Shown here: positions 9,191 through 18,362 of the stretch, in pieces
How positions within the stretch are numbered: the stretch's first letter is position 1
How the letters are laid out: each line of letters opens with the position of its first letter
The notes under the pieces: generated by a model
What the model saw: only the letters and a program-made list of their open reading frames with translations
Told to the model about the DNA's origin: nothing
Database searches by the model: none
NCBI GenBank assembly: GCA_964613665.1
Contig: CAZTIG010000003.1
Location: forward strand, 98,672 to 162,671
Length of the DNA stretch: 64,000 nt
Source: CAZQFV01 sp964613665
GTDB lineage: Bacteria > Chloroflexota > Chloroflexia > DTKN01
Direction of reading: 5' to 3'
Position numbers and translations under genes: made by a program

Positions 9191-10804
9191 ATGACCGAGC
9201 CACCGCAGCAGTTGGGCAAGTACCAGATCCTCTCCGAGCTCGGCCGCGGCGGCTTTGCCACCGTCTTCCGGGCCATCGACAACACCCTCGACCGTGAGGT
9301 CGCCCTGAAGGTCCTCGACCCGCTGCTGCTGCGCGACCCGGCCTGGACCAGCCGCTTCCGCCGCGAGGCCCGCGCCGTCGCCCGCCTCAGCCATCCGCAC
9401 ATCGTCACCATCTTCGAGGTCGGTGAAGCCGAGGGCCGCCTCTTCCTGGCCATGCAGCTGGTGGAGGGCGGCGGACTGGACAGCCTCCTCCAGCGCCGCG
9501 GGGTACTGCCATGGGCAGAGGTACAGCAGCACCTCTCCCAGATCGCGGACGCCCTGGACTATGCCCACAAGCAAGGCGTGCTGCACCGCGACCTGAAGCC
9601 CTCCAACATCCTCCTGGGCGAGCGCGGGGCCATGCTCAGCGACTTTGGCTTTGCCCGCCTGGTCGGCGAGAGCAGCGTCAGTGTCTCCTCGAGCGGGGGG
9701 GTCGTCGGCACCCCCAACTACATCGCCCCGGAGGTCTGGGAAGGGCAGCCCGCCGTGCCCCAGACTGACCTCTATGCCCTCGGCTGCATCCTCTACGAGA
9801 TGGTCACCGGCCAGCAGCTCTTCCAGGGCGACAGCGTCGCCGCCGTGATGCGCGCCCACTTCAAGCCCCTTCAACTCCCCCAGACGTGGCCAGAGGGCGT
9901 GCCCCCCGGCCTCGCCGACGTGCTGCGCGCGGCTCTCACCCAGGATCCACGCAGCCGCGCCACCTGCGCTGAGGACATTGCCGGAGCGCTGTCGGATCTC
10001 CCGCCGGTCGCCACGGCTCCCCAGACGGCCGCGCCGGTGCGCTGCGCTGCCTGCCACACCTTGAACAATCCCGGGGCGGCCTTCTGCGAAAAGTGCGGCC
10101 GGCCGCTGCGCGCCCCGCACACCCCAACACCGATGCCCACCCCGATCCCGCAGGCCGAGGCGGACGCCACCAGGGGAGGGCCACCTGCCCCCCAGCAGGG
10201 TCCCGCCCCGCAGGCGCTCGTGGTCTACTGCCCCAAGTGCAGCAAAGCCAACGAGGCCACGGCCAGGTTCTGCGAGAAGTGCGGCCACCCGCTGGCCGCG
10301 ATCACCCCGACGCCGTTACGCGGGCAGGCAGTATCGGCGACTCCAACCAGCACGCGCACGTCCTCGCCGGCCTCCGCACCCACCCCGCAGCCCTCATCCC
10401 GGCCAACAAGCCCGCCAGCGACAGCGCCTGCCACAGCGGCGGAGCGACGGCGCCGTGCCCTGGCTGCACGGATCGCCGACGTCCGCCGGTTGGAGCAGCT
10501 GGAGGTGTGGGATCGGGCCGCCCAGGTCTATGGGGAGATGGCTGCCGCGGACGAGAAGGAACGAGCCAGCTGGTCCGCCGAGCAGGCTCGCTGCCAGGAG
10601 GAAGCCGAGTTGGCTGCCCTGTTCGACAGAGGCGCCGCAGCCGTGCGTGCAAGGCAGTGGGTGGAGGCCAACCGATTGCTCAGTGAGTTGGTGCGGCGGC
10701 GGCCGCGTTACGCGCGGCACGGCCAACTCGTCTCCGAGCTGATGACCCGTGTCGCCGTGGCCATCCACCGCGGACAAGGAGGCAAGTTGCCGTACAGAGG
10801 CTGA
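9191..10804 (+). CDS. Ser/Thr protein kinase with two zinc ribbons, paralogue of the preceding gene
   Basis: A 537-residue kinase almost identical to the upstream one over the catalytic domain (LGRGGFATV, EVALKVL, HRDLKPSN, DFGFAR, GTPNYIAPE), including a 44 bp stretch of identical DNA around DFGFAR. After the kinase domain come two zinc ribbons (CAACHTLNNPGAAFCEKCG and CPKCSKANEATARFCEKCG) joined by proline/threonine-rich linkers. A charged helical C-terminal region (about 415-530) follows. Unlike its neighbour it has no membrane segments, so it is probably soluble or recruited through its ribbons. It is likely co-transcribed with the first kinase (20 bp gap, no promoter between them). A recent tandem duplication or gene conversion explains the similarity. 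Confidence 0.88.
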   Translation: MTEPPQQLGKYQILSELGRGGFATVFRAIDNTLDREVALKVLDPLLLRDPAWTSRFRREARAVARLSHPHIVTIFEVGEAEGRLFLAMQLVEGGGLDSLLQRRGVLPWAEVQQHLSQIADALDYAHKQGVLHRDLKPSNILLGERGAMLSDFGFARLVGESSVSVSSSGGVVGTPNYIAPEVWEGQPAVPQTDLYALGCILYEMVTGQQLFQGDSVAAVMRAHFKPLQLPQTWPEGVPPGLADVLRAALTQDPRSRATCAEDIAGALSDLPPVATAPQTAAPVRCAACHTLNNPGAAFCEKCGRPLRAPHTPTPMPTPIPQAEADATRGGPPAPQQGPAPQALVVYCPKCSKANEATARFCEKCGHPLAAITPTPLRGQAVSATPTSTRTSSPASAPTPQPSSRPTSPPATAPATAAERRRRALAARIADVRRLEQLEVWDRAAQVYGEMAAADEKERASWSAEQARCQEEAELAALFDRGAAAVRARQWVEANRLLSELVRRRPRYARHGQLVSELMTRVAVAIHRGQGGKLPYRG

Positions 10805-10826
10805 GTCCGTGCCCTCTGTTCGCCAA

Positions 10827-10856
10827 TTGCTTTTCTCCCCGCACTTGTGGTATGAT
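10827..10856 (+). promoter_or_regulatory. Promoter of the SPFH gene cluster
   Basis: TTGCTT, 18 bp, TATGAT preceded by TTGTGG. The start predicted near 10863 leaves a 44 nt leader with GGAAGGAGG ahead of the ATG at 10907. It separates the SPFH-to-nuclease genes from the kinases as a second transcription unit. Confidence 0.6.
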
Positions 10857-10906
10857 AGCAGCGGAGGCTTTTCGATTGAGCTCAGAGCCAGGAAGGAGGC
10901 TACCCA

Positions 10907-12880
10907 ATGGGTCTGTTCAGCCCCAGACAGAGCAAATGCCAGTTCTGCGGCGGCATCCTCCCCGCAGAGAACGCCAACTTTTGCCCACACTGCGGCAAGC
11001 CACAGGGCAGGGGAAGGGTGACCTGCCCACACTGCCACGCGGTAGTGCCGGCCGACAGCAGCTTCTGCCCGGCGTGCGGCAAGCAGCTGCGCAGCGACGT
11101 CCCCCCGACGATGCAGGGCAATGTCTGGCGCAAGTCGCCGGACGACTTTGCCGCCCGCGTCGAGGTCGGTGACGTCCCCGGCTACTTCCGCAAGGAGCTC
11201 GTCGTCGATGCCGGCAACCGCGCCCTGATCATGGTCAACGGCCGGCACGAGGGCGAGCTGGGCCCGGGCCGCTACACCATGGACGACATCTTCCACCGCA
11301 TCCTGGCGCTGGGCAAGGCCCGCGTCGCCACAGCCATCGTCGTCGACGCCGGCGACGTGTCCATGGACTTTACCATCCCTGGCGTATCGACCTCCGACCC
11401 GGTCAAGATCGCCGTGGACTGCCGGCTGCGGCTGCAGTTGCAGGACCCCGTCCGCTTCCTGACCAACTGGATGAAGGGCCAGCGCACCGTCGCCGTGGCC
11501 CAGCTGCGCCAGGACCTCTTCGACGAGGTCAAGAATGCGTTAGCCGACGTGCTGCGCGGCTACCCGGTCCGCGACCTGCACACCAACCTGGCCCTCAAGG
11601 AGAGCATTGCCACCGCCGTCGAGGCCCACCTGAACGAGACTTTCAAGCAGATGGGGCTGCACTTTGCCGGTGTGCGTGCCTTTAACTTCCGCCAGGAGCG
11701 CTGGGACGCTGTCCAGCAGAAGCGCGAGGACCTCTACCTGCAGGTCTCGGCCGAGGAAGCCGAGGTGGAGGGCAAGCGCCGCCTGCTCGACGTCATCAGC
11801 GAGAAGGACCTTGTCGAGCTGGCCGACGAGACCCGCCAGGTGGATACGTACGAGAAGCGTGCCCAAATATGGGCGCGCATGCGCCAGGCGGCCGCCTCCG
11901 ACAAGATGAGCCAGGCCATGTCTGAGGAGGAGTTCGAGGCCTTCCTGACCGGCCTGGACCGCGGCCGGCTGTTGCGCGATGAGGAGATGGACACGCTGCG
12001 GCGGGAGGTGGGGGCGCGCAAGGACGACTGGGAGCGCGCCCGCCACTACCTGCTGACCAAGGCCGGGCTGGAGCAGGAGCGCGAGCTGCGCATGTATGAG
12101 CTGGCCACCCGGCGCGATCTGGAAGTCGGCGGCCTGGAACTTCAGCAGGAGATTGAACGGCGCAAGGTGGACGAGCAGCTAGCTGCTGACGAGAAGCGCT
12201 TCACTGCCGGGCTGGAGCGCCAGCGGCGAGCGCAGCAGCTCGAGCAGGAATCGCTCAGCGGCGACCTGACCATCGCCATGCAGGCCATGCGCGAGCTGAA
12301 ACAGGTCAAGGCTGACGAGGCCCGCGCCGCCCAGGAGTTGGTCCTGGAGGGCGAGGCCCGGCGGCACGAACTGGAAATGCAGCGCCTGCAGCAGCTCAGC
12401 CAGGCCTCCATGGAGGCACTCATCGCCACCAGCGGGCCGGAGCAGGCCCGCGTCCTGGCCGACCTCAGACGCACCGACATGCTCAAAGGCCTGAGCGAGG
12501 AGCAGATCCTGGCCCTGGCGGCGGAGAGGTCGCCGGAGGTGGCCCGCGCCCTGCAGGAAAAGTTCCGCGGCCTGCCCGCCGAGGAGCAAAAGGCCATGTA
12601 CGAGCGGCTGGTCCAGGCCGAGAAGGGCTCGCGCGAGGAGCAGGCCCAGCTCACGCGCGACACGATGGCGACCATGGAGCGCCTCTTTGGCCGGGCCGCC
12701 GACGCCATCGCCCAGCGCCCCGCCGGCCCGCCAACAGTGGTCATGGGCGGGGCTGGTCCCACGCCCATGGTCGTGGGCTCGCAGGCCCAGGGCGAGGTCT
12801 GGGTATGCCGGCGCTGCCACGCCAGCTCCCCTGTGGGAACCAAGTTCTGCCCCAACTGCGGCGAGCCGTTCTTTTCCTAG
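10907..12880 (+). CDS. SPFH (band 7)-domain protein with zinc ribbons at both ends
   Basis: A 657-residue probable membrane-scaffold protein. The N-terminus carries two zinc ribbons (CQFCGGILPAENANFCPHCG and CPHCHAVVPADSSFCPACG). Residues about 85-290 form an SPFH/band 7 fold (the stretch around LVVDAGNRALIMVNGRHEGE and GPGRYTMDD is typical). Residues about 290-600 are a long charged coiled coil rich in Glu, Arg, Ala and Gln. The chain ends with a third ribbon (CRRCHASSPVGTKFCPNCG). Zinc-ribbon SPFH proteins of this kind occur in many bacteria and are poorly characterised. SPFH proteins usually oligomerise on membranes, but no membrane helix is visible here, so recruitment by the neighbouring membrane SPFH protein is plausible. 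That link is inference. Confidence 0.82.
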   Translation: MGLFSPRQSKCQFCGGILPAENANFCPHCGKPQGRGRVTCPHCHAVVPADSSFCPACGKQLRSDVPPTMQGNVWRKSPDDFAARVEVGDVPGYFRKELVVDAGNRALIMVNGRHEGELGPGRYTMDDIFHRILALGKARVATAIVVDAGDVSMDFTIPGVSTSDPVKIAVDCRLRLQLQDPVRFLTNWMKGQRTVAVAQLRQDLFDEVKNALADVLRGYPVRDLHTNLALKESIATAVEAHLNETFKQMGLHFAGVRAFNFRQERWDAVQQKREDLYLQVSAEEAEVEGKRRLLDVISEKDLVELADETRQVDTYEKRAQIWARMRQAAASDKMSQAMSEEEFEAFLTGLDRGRLLRDEEMDTLRREVGARKDDWERARHYLLTKAGLEQERELRMYELATRRDLEVGGLELQQEIERRKVDEQLAADEKRFTAGLERQRRAQQLEQESLSGDLTIAMQAMRELKQVKADEARAAQELVLEGEARRHELEMQRLQQLSQASMEALIATSGPEQARVLADLRRTDMLKGLSEEQILALAAERSPEVARALQEKFRGLPAEEQKAMYERLVQAEKGSREEQAQLTRDTMATMERLFGRAADAIAQRPAGPPTVVMGGAGPTPMVVGSQAQGEVWVCRRCHASSPVGTKFCPNCGEPFFS

Positions 12881-12904
12881 CGCGCGCTGGACAGGAGGCC
12901 CGCG

Positions 12905-14449
12905 ATGACTGCTGTTGAGCCGTCCCTCGCCCCACCGACTGCCGGGGCCGGCCTGTTGCGCCGGGTCTATGTGGAGCAGCTCCCCGGCCTGTGGGGGCGG
13001 CGATTGGAGGTACCGCTGGGCCAGCAGGCCGTGGGCTGGAAGCCCAGTCAGGTGACTCTGTTGCGCGGCGGCCAGCGCTATCGTCTGGGCGGCCCAGGGG
13101 GCCTGCCGCGGCCCGAGCAGGTCCTCTTTTTCCCGCTTGGCCCCCTCATCCTGCACCCGCACGTGGATGGGCTGCTCGCCCGGGATGGCACGGCCCTGCA
13201 GGCCAGCTTCCTGCTCACCCTGCGCGTCGCCGATGCCCGCCGCCTGGCCCCGGTCCTGGGGCCAGTCGCGGAACTGCCCGAGGTGGCCGTGGAGAGCCGC
13301 GCCCGGCAGGCCGCTCTCCCCTTCCTCCAGGCCCGCGCCCGCGAGCACGCCTCCGCCGACCTGTGCGGCGATGGCGCGCTCAGCAGCGCCATCGCCAGCG
13401 ACCTGCGCGGCCTGCTGGCTGCCGCCCTGGAGCCACTTGGGCTGGAGCTGCAGGGCGTCCGTTTCCTCTGCTTCATCCACCTGGAGGATGCCCTGCGCCT
13501 GGCGCAGGCCCGCCAGGAGGCCCTGAGGCAAGCCCGTGGCGCGGTGGACGACGAGGATCCAGCCGGCGCCGTGAAGGAGGCCCTGGCGCAGATCGAGTCA
13601 CGCTACCAACTCTCCCCGGGCGAGAAGGAGGCCCTGGCTCAGGAGGCTGTGGCCGAGGCGGCGGGGCGCGGGCCGCTCCGCCCCAGCGAAGCCCGGGCAG
13701 CCGCGCTGATCGATGTCCGCCTGCGCGAGCTGGACTATCGCGAGGAGGCTCCGCCCAAGGAACCGAACGGCCTGCGCGCGCTGGTGATCATCCTGCGCGT
13801 CCTGGGCTACAGCGCCCTGGCGGCCATCGCCGCGCTGGGCATCTTTCGCCGCGACCTGCTGCCGGACGAGGTGACGGTCGAGCGCATCTCCTACCTGGTG
13901 AGCTTCCTGCTGGCCATCACCGCGCTGATCTCCTCGGTCTGGCTGGACCGCAAGCTGCAGGTGCGGCGCGCGGAGGCGCGCGTGGAGCGCCAGAAAGCCG
14001 GCCTCAGTGCCGAGCGCCGCCAGGCCGCCGAGCGGCTGATGCGGGCGCAGATGGCCGGAGCCCTGGAAGAGACCCGCCGACACCTGGACGAGGCCTGGAA
14101 CCGGGCCTACCGGGCCGGCCAGCAGGAGCTGGCCACCCGCGTGCGGCTCCTGGCCAAGCAGGTCCCCGACCTGCAGGCGGAGCTGGACGGGACGGCGACC
14201 GGCCCGGCGCCGCTGCTGGTTCGGCCGGACCCGGCAGTACCACTCCTGGAGGCGTGGGTCCACGGGGACAAGGGACTGCTGCTGCAGCTGCAGGAGCGAG
14301 CCGGCCTGGTCCAGCAGCTCTTTTCCGCCGTCGTGGACGGGCGCTGGGCCGAGGTCGAGGAAAAGGCCCGCCTCGTGGAAAAGGCCTTCCAGGAGACGCG
14401 CGCCGGGCTGGTCCAGCGGGAGACCCTGCTGCAGCGGGCGGGAGGGTAG
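12905..14449 (+). CDS. Divergent SPFH-like membrane coiled-coil protein
   Basis: A 514-residue protein without a firm family assignment. Residues about 55-215 look like a divergent SPFH module: a strand-rich segment around VLFFPLGPLILHPHVDG, a stretch resembling DGTALQASFLLTLRV, then helices ending near GLELQGVRFLCF. Two hydrophobic helices follow (about 297-320 and 335-357) that would anchor it in the membrane. The rest is a charged coiled coil (about 360-510). It starts 24 bp after the SPFH zinc-ribbon gene and ends 16 bp before the next, so the three are one operon. Tandem SPFH genes suggest a hetero-oligomer, as in HflK/HflC, but neither protein is HflK or HflC by sequence. The SPFH call is by eye. 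Confidence 0.6.
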   Translation: MTAVEPSLAPPTAGAGLLRRVYVEQLPGLWGRRLEVPLGQQAVGWKPSQVTLLRGGQRYRLGGPGGLPRPEQVLFFPLGPLILHPHVDGLLARDGTALQASFLLTLRVADARRLAPVLGPVAELPEVAVESRARQAALPFLQARAREHASADLCGDGALSSAIASDLRGLLAAALEPLGLELQGVRFLCFIHLEDALRLAQARQEALRQARGAVDDEDPAGAVKEALAQIESRYQLSPGEKEALAQEAVAEAAGRGPLRPSEARAAALIDVRLRELDYREEAPPKEPNGLRALVIILRVLGYSALAAIAALGIFRRDLLPDEVTVERISYLVSFLLAITALISSVWLDRKLQVRRAEARVERQKAGLSAERRQAAERLMRAQMAGALEETRRHLDEAWNRAYRAGQQELATRVRLLAKQVPDLQAELDGTATGPAPLLVRPDPAVPLLEAWVHGDKGLLLQLQERAGLVQQLFSAVVDGRWAEVEEKARLVEKAFQETRAGLVQRETLLQRAGG

Positions 14450-14465
14450 GCGATGGAGGTCCATC

Positions 14466-17400
14466 TTGCTACCTGATATCTTCTGCCCGAAGTGCGGCCT
14501 CCTGGTGCTCGACCGCCCCGAGTGCACCTGCGGCTGGCGGCGGCCCTCGCGCGGGCTGGGCAGCCGTCTCTGGCAGGTGGAGCTGCCCCACCGCCTGCAC
14601 CGCGCGCCCTGCTACCTGGTGCCGGCCGGCAGCGTGCTGGTCATCCCCACCGAGGACGGGCATATCTTTGCCCTGGAGCGCGAGAGTGGCCGCCTGGCCT
14701 GGGAACATGCCCTGCCGGAGGGCTGGGGCACGCACGGCTTGGCCACCGACGGCACCTGCCTGTTCATCGCCCCGGAAGACGTCCGCCCCCTGCCGGCAGC
14801 AGGCAAGACACTGCTGGCCCTCGACGCGGCAAGCGGGGAGGAGCGCTGGCGGCTGGATCTGCCGGCGCACAGCCTCTCCATCCCGGCCTATGCCAATGGA
14901 GCGCTCTACTTCAGCGATGCCCAGGGGCTCATCCACGCCGTCTCCGCCGAGGATGGCCGGCCGCTCTGGGAGCACGCCCACCCCAACTGGGGGCCGGCTG
15001 CGCCGGTCGCCGGTCAGGGCTGGATCGCCGCGGGGGGCCAGGGCCGCATTCTGGCCGCCTACAACGCCGCCAATGGCCGCGAGCTCTGGCGTTTCGCCGC
15101 CCCCGGCATGGTCGTCTCGCCGCTGGCTGCTACGGGGCACATGGTCTTCCTGCGCTGCTGGGACAATATCCTCTACGCTCTTGACGGGGCCAGCGGCGCG
15201 GTGCGCTGGTCCATTCCTCCCGAGCGCGGCCAGGGGCCGACCACGCCCCCTACCACCGACGGCGCCAGCGTGTACATCGGCACGCGCACGCTCCCTCGCC
15301 CTGCCCCTGCAGCCGGTGAGGGGGAGGGACGGTATGCCCTCCTCTCGCTGCGGGTCGAGGACGGGCAGGAGCGCTGGCGCTTCCCCACCGCCAGCCACAT
15401 CCAGACGCCCCCGGCCGCCGGCGGGGACATTGTCCTCTTCGGCTCGCGCGCCGGCGAGGCCTATGCCGTGGAGACGGGGGCGGGCCGTTCGCTCTGGGAG
15501 ATGGCCCTCGAGCGGCAGCTCGTGGCCGGGCCGGCTACCGACGAGCGCCGCGCCTACTTCGCCAGCCGCGACGGCACCGTCTGGGCCTTGCTGCGGCAGG
15601 CAGAGACCCCGGTCCTGGCTCCCGAGCTCTACCTGCGGCAGGAAAACCCCCTCGGAGCGGCCGTGGCCTATGCCCTGCGGGGCCAGTATGCCCAGGCCGC
15701 AGCGCTGTACGAGAGCATGGGCAGGCGCAGCGAGGCAGCCCAGCTGTACGACGCCGGCGAGCGCCCCAGCGAGGCTGCCCACCTCTACGAGGATCTGGAC
15801 AAGCTGGACCGGGCCCGCGCCCTCTACCAGCGGGCCGGCGACACCCTCGGGATGGCCCGCATCACCGCCCGGTTGGGCGACTCCCTGGGCGCGGCCGGCC
15901 TCTACGAGCAGGCCGGGGAGCTGGCCGAGGCCGCGCACCTCTACGAGGAAGGCGGCGACCGGGGCCACGCGGCGGAGCTGTACCAGCATCTGGGTGATGT
16001 AGACAAGGCTGTCCGCCTGCGGCAGTCCATGGGCGAGGACGAGCTGGCCATCGAGATACTGGTCCAGGAGGGCCGGGTGCGCGAGGCTGCCCAGATGTTG
16101 CAGGAGAAGGGCCGCCTGGAGCGCGCCGCCAACCTCTACCGCCAGGCCGGCGAGCTGGTCCAGGCGGTGACGCTCTTCGAACGGCTGGAGCGCTGGGAAC
16201 AGGTGGCTGAGCTAGCCCTGGAGACCAAGGACTACCGCCGCGAGGGCGAGGCCCGCATGCGCCTGCACCAGCCGGAGAGGGCCGCGGCACCCCTGCTGCA
16301 GGCAGCGAAGCAGCTGGCCAGCGAGCGCGGCGTCCCCGACGAGGAGGTCGCTGGGCTCTACGAGCAGGTCGCCCGGCTCTACAGCGACGTGCTCTACGAG
16401 GAGGACAAGGCCGCCCGCTGCCGGCGGGAGGTGCGTCGCTACCGCTCCCTGCCCGAGGTGCTGGTCCAGGGCGGCTCGGAGAAACCGCTGCGCGAAAAGG
16501 CCTACGGTACCCTGGAGCTCATAGCAAAGAACACCGGCTTCGGCGTGGCCCGCAACATCCGCGTGGACCTGGCCGGCCCCTTTGACGTCAGCGGCGAACA
16601 CGAGATCCCTGCACTGCGCGAGAAAGGCGAGAAGGTCCTCACCATCCGCATCCGCCCCCACGAGGGCCACTTTGGCTCCGAGGTCCCGCTCACCGTCACC
16701 GTGACTTACCAGGATGCCCACGGCGGCGACTATACGCTGCAGCAGGAGATCGGCGTGCACGTGGAGAAAGATGCCTGGCTCGTCCCGATGGGCACGCCGG
16801 TGGCCTTTAATATCCAGGGAGACTTTGTCGGGCCGGGCGCGCAGAAGAAAGAGGAGATCGGTGACCGGGTCGAGATCCATCGCCAGGGGGTCAGTGTCAG
16901 GGCCGGCGAGGAAGAGATCCAGATTCAGCGGCCGGGACCGCCCGTGCGTCGCTGCCCACGCTGCAATGTGCCGATCAAGGAAGAGGGCTATACCTTCTGT
17001 CCAGAGTGCGGCAGTCCGATAGTGCCGGCCTACAGCCGGCCGGAGGAACCCACCCCACCCCCCATGCGCCGACCAACCCCCAGCGAGCTCTACCGCGAGC
17101 GGCTGCAGAGGATGCTGATCGAGGGGCGCACGGAGGAAAGCGAAAGTGAACTCAGCCACTTGCGCTTCCGTATTCCTCCGGACCAGGCCCAGGCGATCGA
17201 GCGCGAGGTACAGGCAGCGCTGCCGCAGGTGCTGCTGGAACGCTGCCGCGACCTGGAGCAGGCCGGGGACATCGAGGCGGCGGCGGAGCACTACCGGCGC
17301 CTCCTGGCCGAGCACGTTGAGGGAGTCGCAGCTGCCGAGGTGCAGGCTGCATTGGAGCGCTGGCTGGCCCAGGCGCGCAAGTGGGAGGATTGCGGCGGCC

Positions 17401-17492
17401 GGGCCGAGGGCCGGGAATGGTACCGGCTGGTGCTGAAGGTGCAGCCGGACCACCCCGAGGCCCGGGCCGGGCTGGATAGGTTGGGGGGATAG
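14466..17492 (+). CDS. Zinc-ribbon protein with PQQ-type propeller and TPR arrays
   Basis: A 1008-residue scaffold-like protein. The TTG at 14466 is chosen because GGAGGT sits five bases upstream and no in-frame ATG fits. Order of parts: an N-terminal zinc ribbon (FCPKCG...CTCGW, about 5-24); a PQQ/BamB-type propeller (about 30-375) with repeats like LYALDGASGAVRW; a long TPR-like helical array (about 395-650) with repeated AAxLYExxG units; a beta-rich domain resembling extracellular adhesion modules (about 655-785); a second ribbon (CPRCNVPIKEEG...CPECG, about 832-850); and a second TPR segment to the end. No signal peptide is seen, so the propeller is probably cytoplasmic. The stop codon overlaps the next start by one base (TAGTG). 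Confidence 0.78.
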   Translation: MLPDIFCPKCGLLVLDRPECTCGWRRPSRGLGSRLWQVELPHRLHRAPCYLVPAGSVLVIPTEDGHIFALERESGRLAWEHALPEGWGTHGLATDGTCLFIAPEDVRPLPAAGKTLLALDAASGEERWRLDLPAHSLSIPAYANGALYFSDAQGLIHAVSAEDGRPLWEHAHPNWGPAAPVAGQGWIAAGGQGRILAAYNAANGRELWRFAAPGMVVSPLAATGHMVFLRCWDNILYALDGASGAVRWSIPPERGQGPTTPPTTDGASVYIGTRTLPRPAPAAGEGEGRYALLSLRVEDGQERWRFPTASHIQTPPAAGGDIVLFGSRAGEAYAVETGAGRSLWEMALERQLVAGPATDERRAYFASRDGTVWALLRQAETPVLAPELYLRQENPLGAAVAYALRGQYAQAAALYESMGRRSEAAQLYDAGERPSEAAHLYEDLDKLDRARALYQRAGDTLGMARITARLGDSLGAAGLYEQAGELAEAAHLYEEGGDRGHAAELYQHLGDVDKAVRLRQSMGEDELAIEILVQEGRVREAAQMLQEKGRLERAANLYRQAGELVQAVTLFERLERWEQVAELALETKDYRREGEARMRLHQPERAAAPLLQAAKQLASERGVPDEEVAGLYEQVARLYSDVLYEEDKAARCRREVRRYRSLPEVLVQGGSEKPLREKAYGTLELIAKNTGFGVARNIRVDLAGPFDVSGEHEIPALREKGEKVLTIRIRPHEGHFGSEVPLTVTVTYQDAHGGDYTLQQEIGVHVEKDAWLVPMGTPVAFNIQGDFVGPGAQKKEEIGDRVEIHRQGVSVRAGEEEIQIQRPGPPVRRCPRCNVPIKEEGYTFCPECGSPIVPAYSRPEEPTPPPMRRPTPSELYRERLQRMLIEGRTEESESELSHLRFRIPPDQAQAIEREVQAALPQVLLERCRDLEQAGDIEAAAEHYRRLLAEHVEGVAAAEVQAALERWLAQARKWEDCGGRAEGREWYRLVLKVQPDHPEARAGLDRLGG

Positions 17493-18307
17493 TGAAAGAA
17501 CTCGACTTGCACGGAATCCGGCAGCGCCTCTCCGAGCGACGCGGCCAAATCGGCACCGAGATCGCCGCCATCGAGGAGCAGAAGACGGCGCTCTTCCAAC
17601 AGGGCATGGGCGAGGGCTCGGCCCGGCTCAAGACGATCCTGGCCCGGCGTATCCGCGACCTGGAGCGTCAGGCGGCGGTCTGGGAACGCCTCCTGCAGAT
17701 CGTCCACAAGCAGAGCCTGCTCGTGGCCCACCTGGTATATGCCCGCGAGAATGCCGACCTGCTCAACCAGGGTCTGCTGGCCGGCGTGGACTGGGAGCGC
17801 CTGCTGGAGACCGTCGGGCCGGCTGCCACCCTGCAGGCGGCCCTGCTCCAGCGCATCGAGGCCGTCCTGGCCACACTGAGCAGGCCTGCCCCCGGTGCGC
17901 GGCCCGCCAGACCGCGCGCAGCGGAGAGCCTCCTGGTCAAACACGTGCCCGATGGCGACGGCCTGGAGTTGGCCGACGGCCGGCGGGTGCGCTACATCGG
18001 CATCGACGCCCCCGAGGTATCCGGAGACCAGGGCCGGCCGCAGCCGTTTGCCGAGGAGGCGCGGGAGCTGAACCGCCGGCTGGTACTCGGGAAGCAGGTG
18101 CGCCTGGAGCGTGACACCTCCGACACCGACCGCTACGGCCGGCTGCTGCGCTACGTCTATGTCGGTGACCTCTTTGTCAACGCTGAGCTGGTGCGGGCCG
18201 GCCTGGCCGTCGCCCTGGAGCTGTGGCCCGACGTCCAGCGCGCCGATGAGCTGGCCCGACTGGAGCAAGAGGCGATCCGCAAACGCCGGGGGATGTGGGC
18301 CAGGTAG
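17492..18307 (+). CDS. Coiled-coil protein with C-terminal thermonuclease (SNase) domain
   Basis: A 271-residue protein. Residues 1-125 are charged helices, probably a coiled coil. Residues 145-271 are a staphylococcal-nuclease-like fold: DGDGLEL and IGIDAPE carry the calcium-binding aspartates and the catalytic glutamate, with arginines in GRRVRYIGID and TDRYGRLLR. All usual active-site residues look present, so metal-dependent nucleic-acid cleavage is likely. There is no signal peptide, unlike most SNase enzymes, so it seems to act inside the cell. The GTG start overlaps the stop of the propeller/TPR gene, which implies translational coupling and a place in that complex or operon. Confidence 0.85.
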   Translation: MKELDLHGIRQRLSERRGQIGTEIAAIEEQKTALFQQGMGEGSARLKTILARRIRDLERQAAVWERLLQIVHKQSLLVAHLVYARENADLLNQGLLAGVDWERLLETVGPAATLQAALLQRIEAVLATLSRPAPGARPARPRAAESLLVKHVPDGDGLELADGRRVRYIGIDAPEVSGDQGRPQPFAEEARELNRRLVLGKQVRLERDTSDTDRYGRLLRYVYVGDLFVNAELVRAGLAVALELWPDVQRADELARLEQEAIRKRRGMWAR

Positions 18308-18315
18308 AACCACTA

Positions 18316-18344
18316 TTGACAACCGATGGCAACCATGGTACACT
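18316..18344 (+). promoter_or_regulatory. Strong promoter with very short leader
   Basis: A perfect TTGACA, 17 bp, TACACT. The predicted start near 18351 leaves only about 6-12 nt before the start codon, so the transcript is almost leaderless. Confidence 0.7.
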
Positions 18345-18362
18345 TTTGCCGGGAGGATGGGA

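Noticed and set aside
12179..13531. Long minus-strand open frames opposite real genes (for example here, 16212-17453, 57175-59412 and 3762-4943)
   Set aside because: They run antisense to genes with clear domains, carry no recognisable motifs and reflect high GC at the third codon position.
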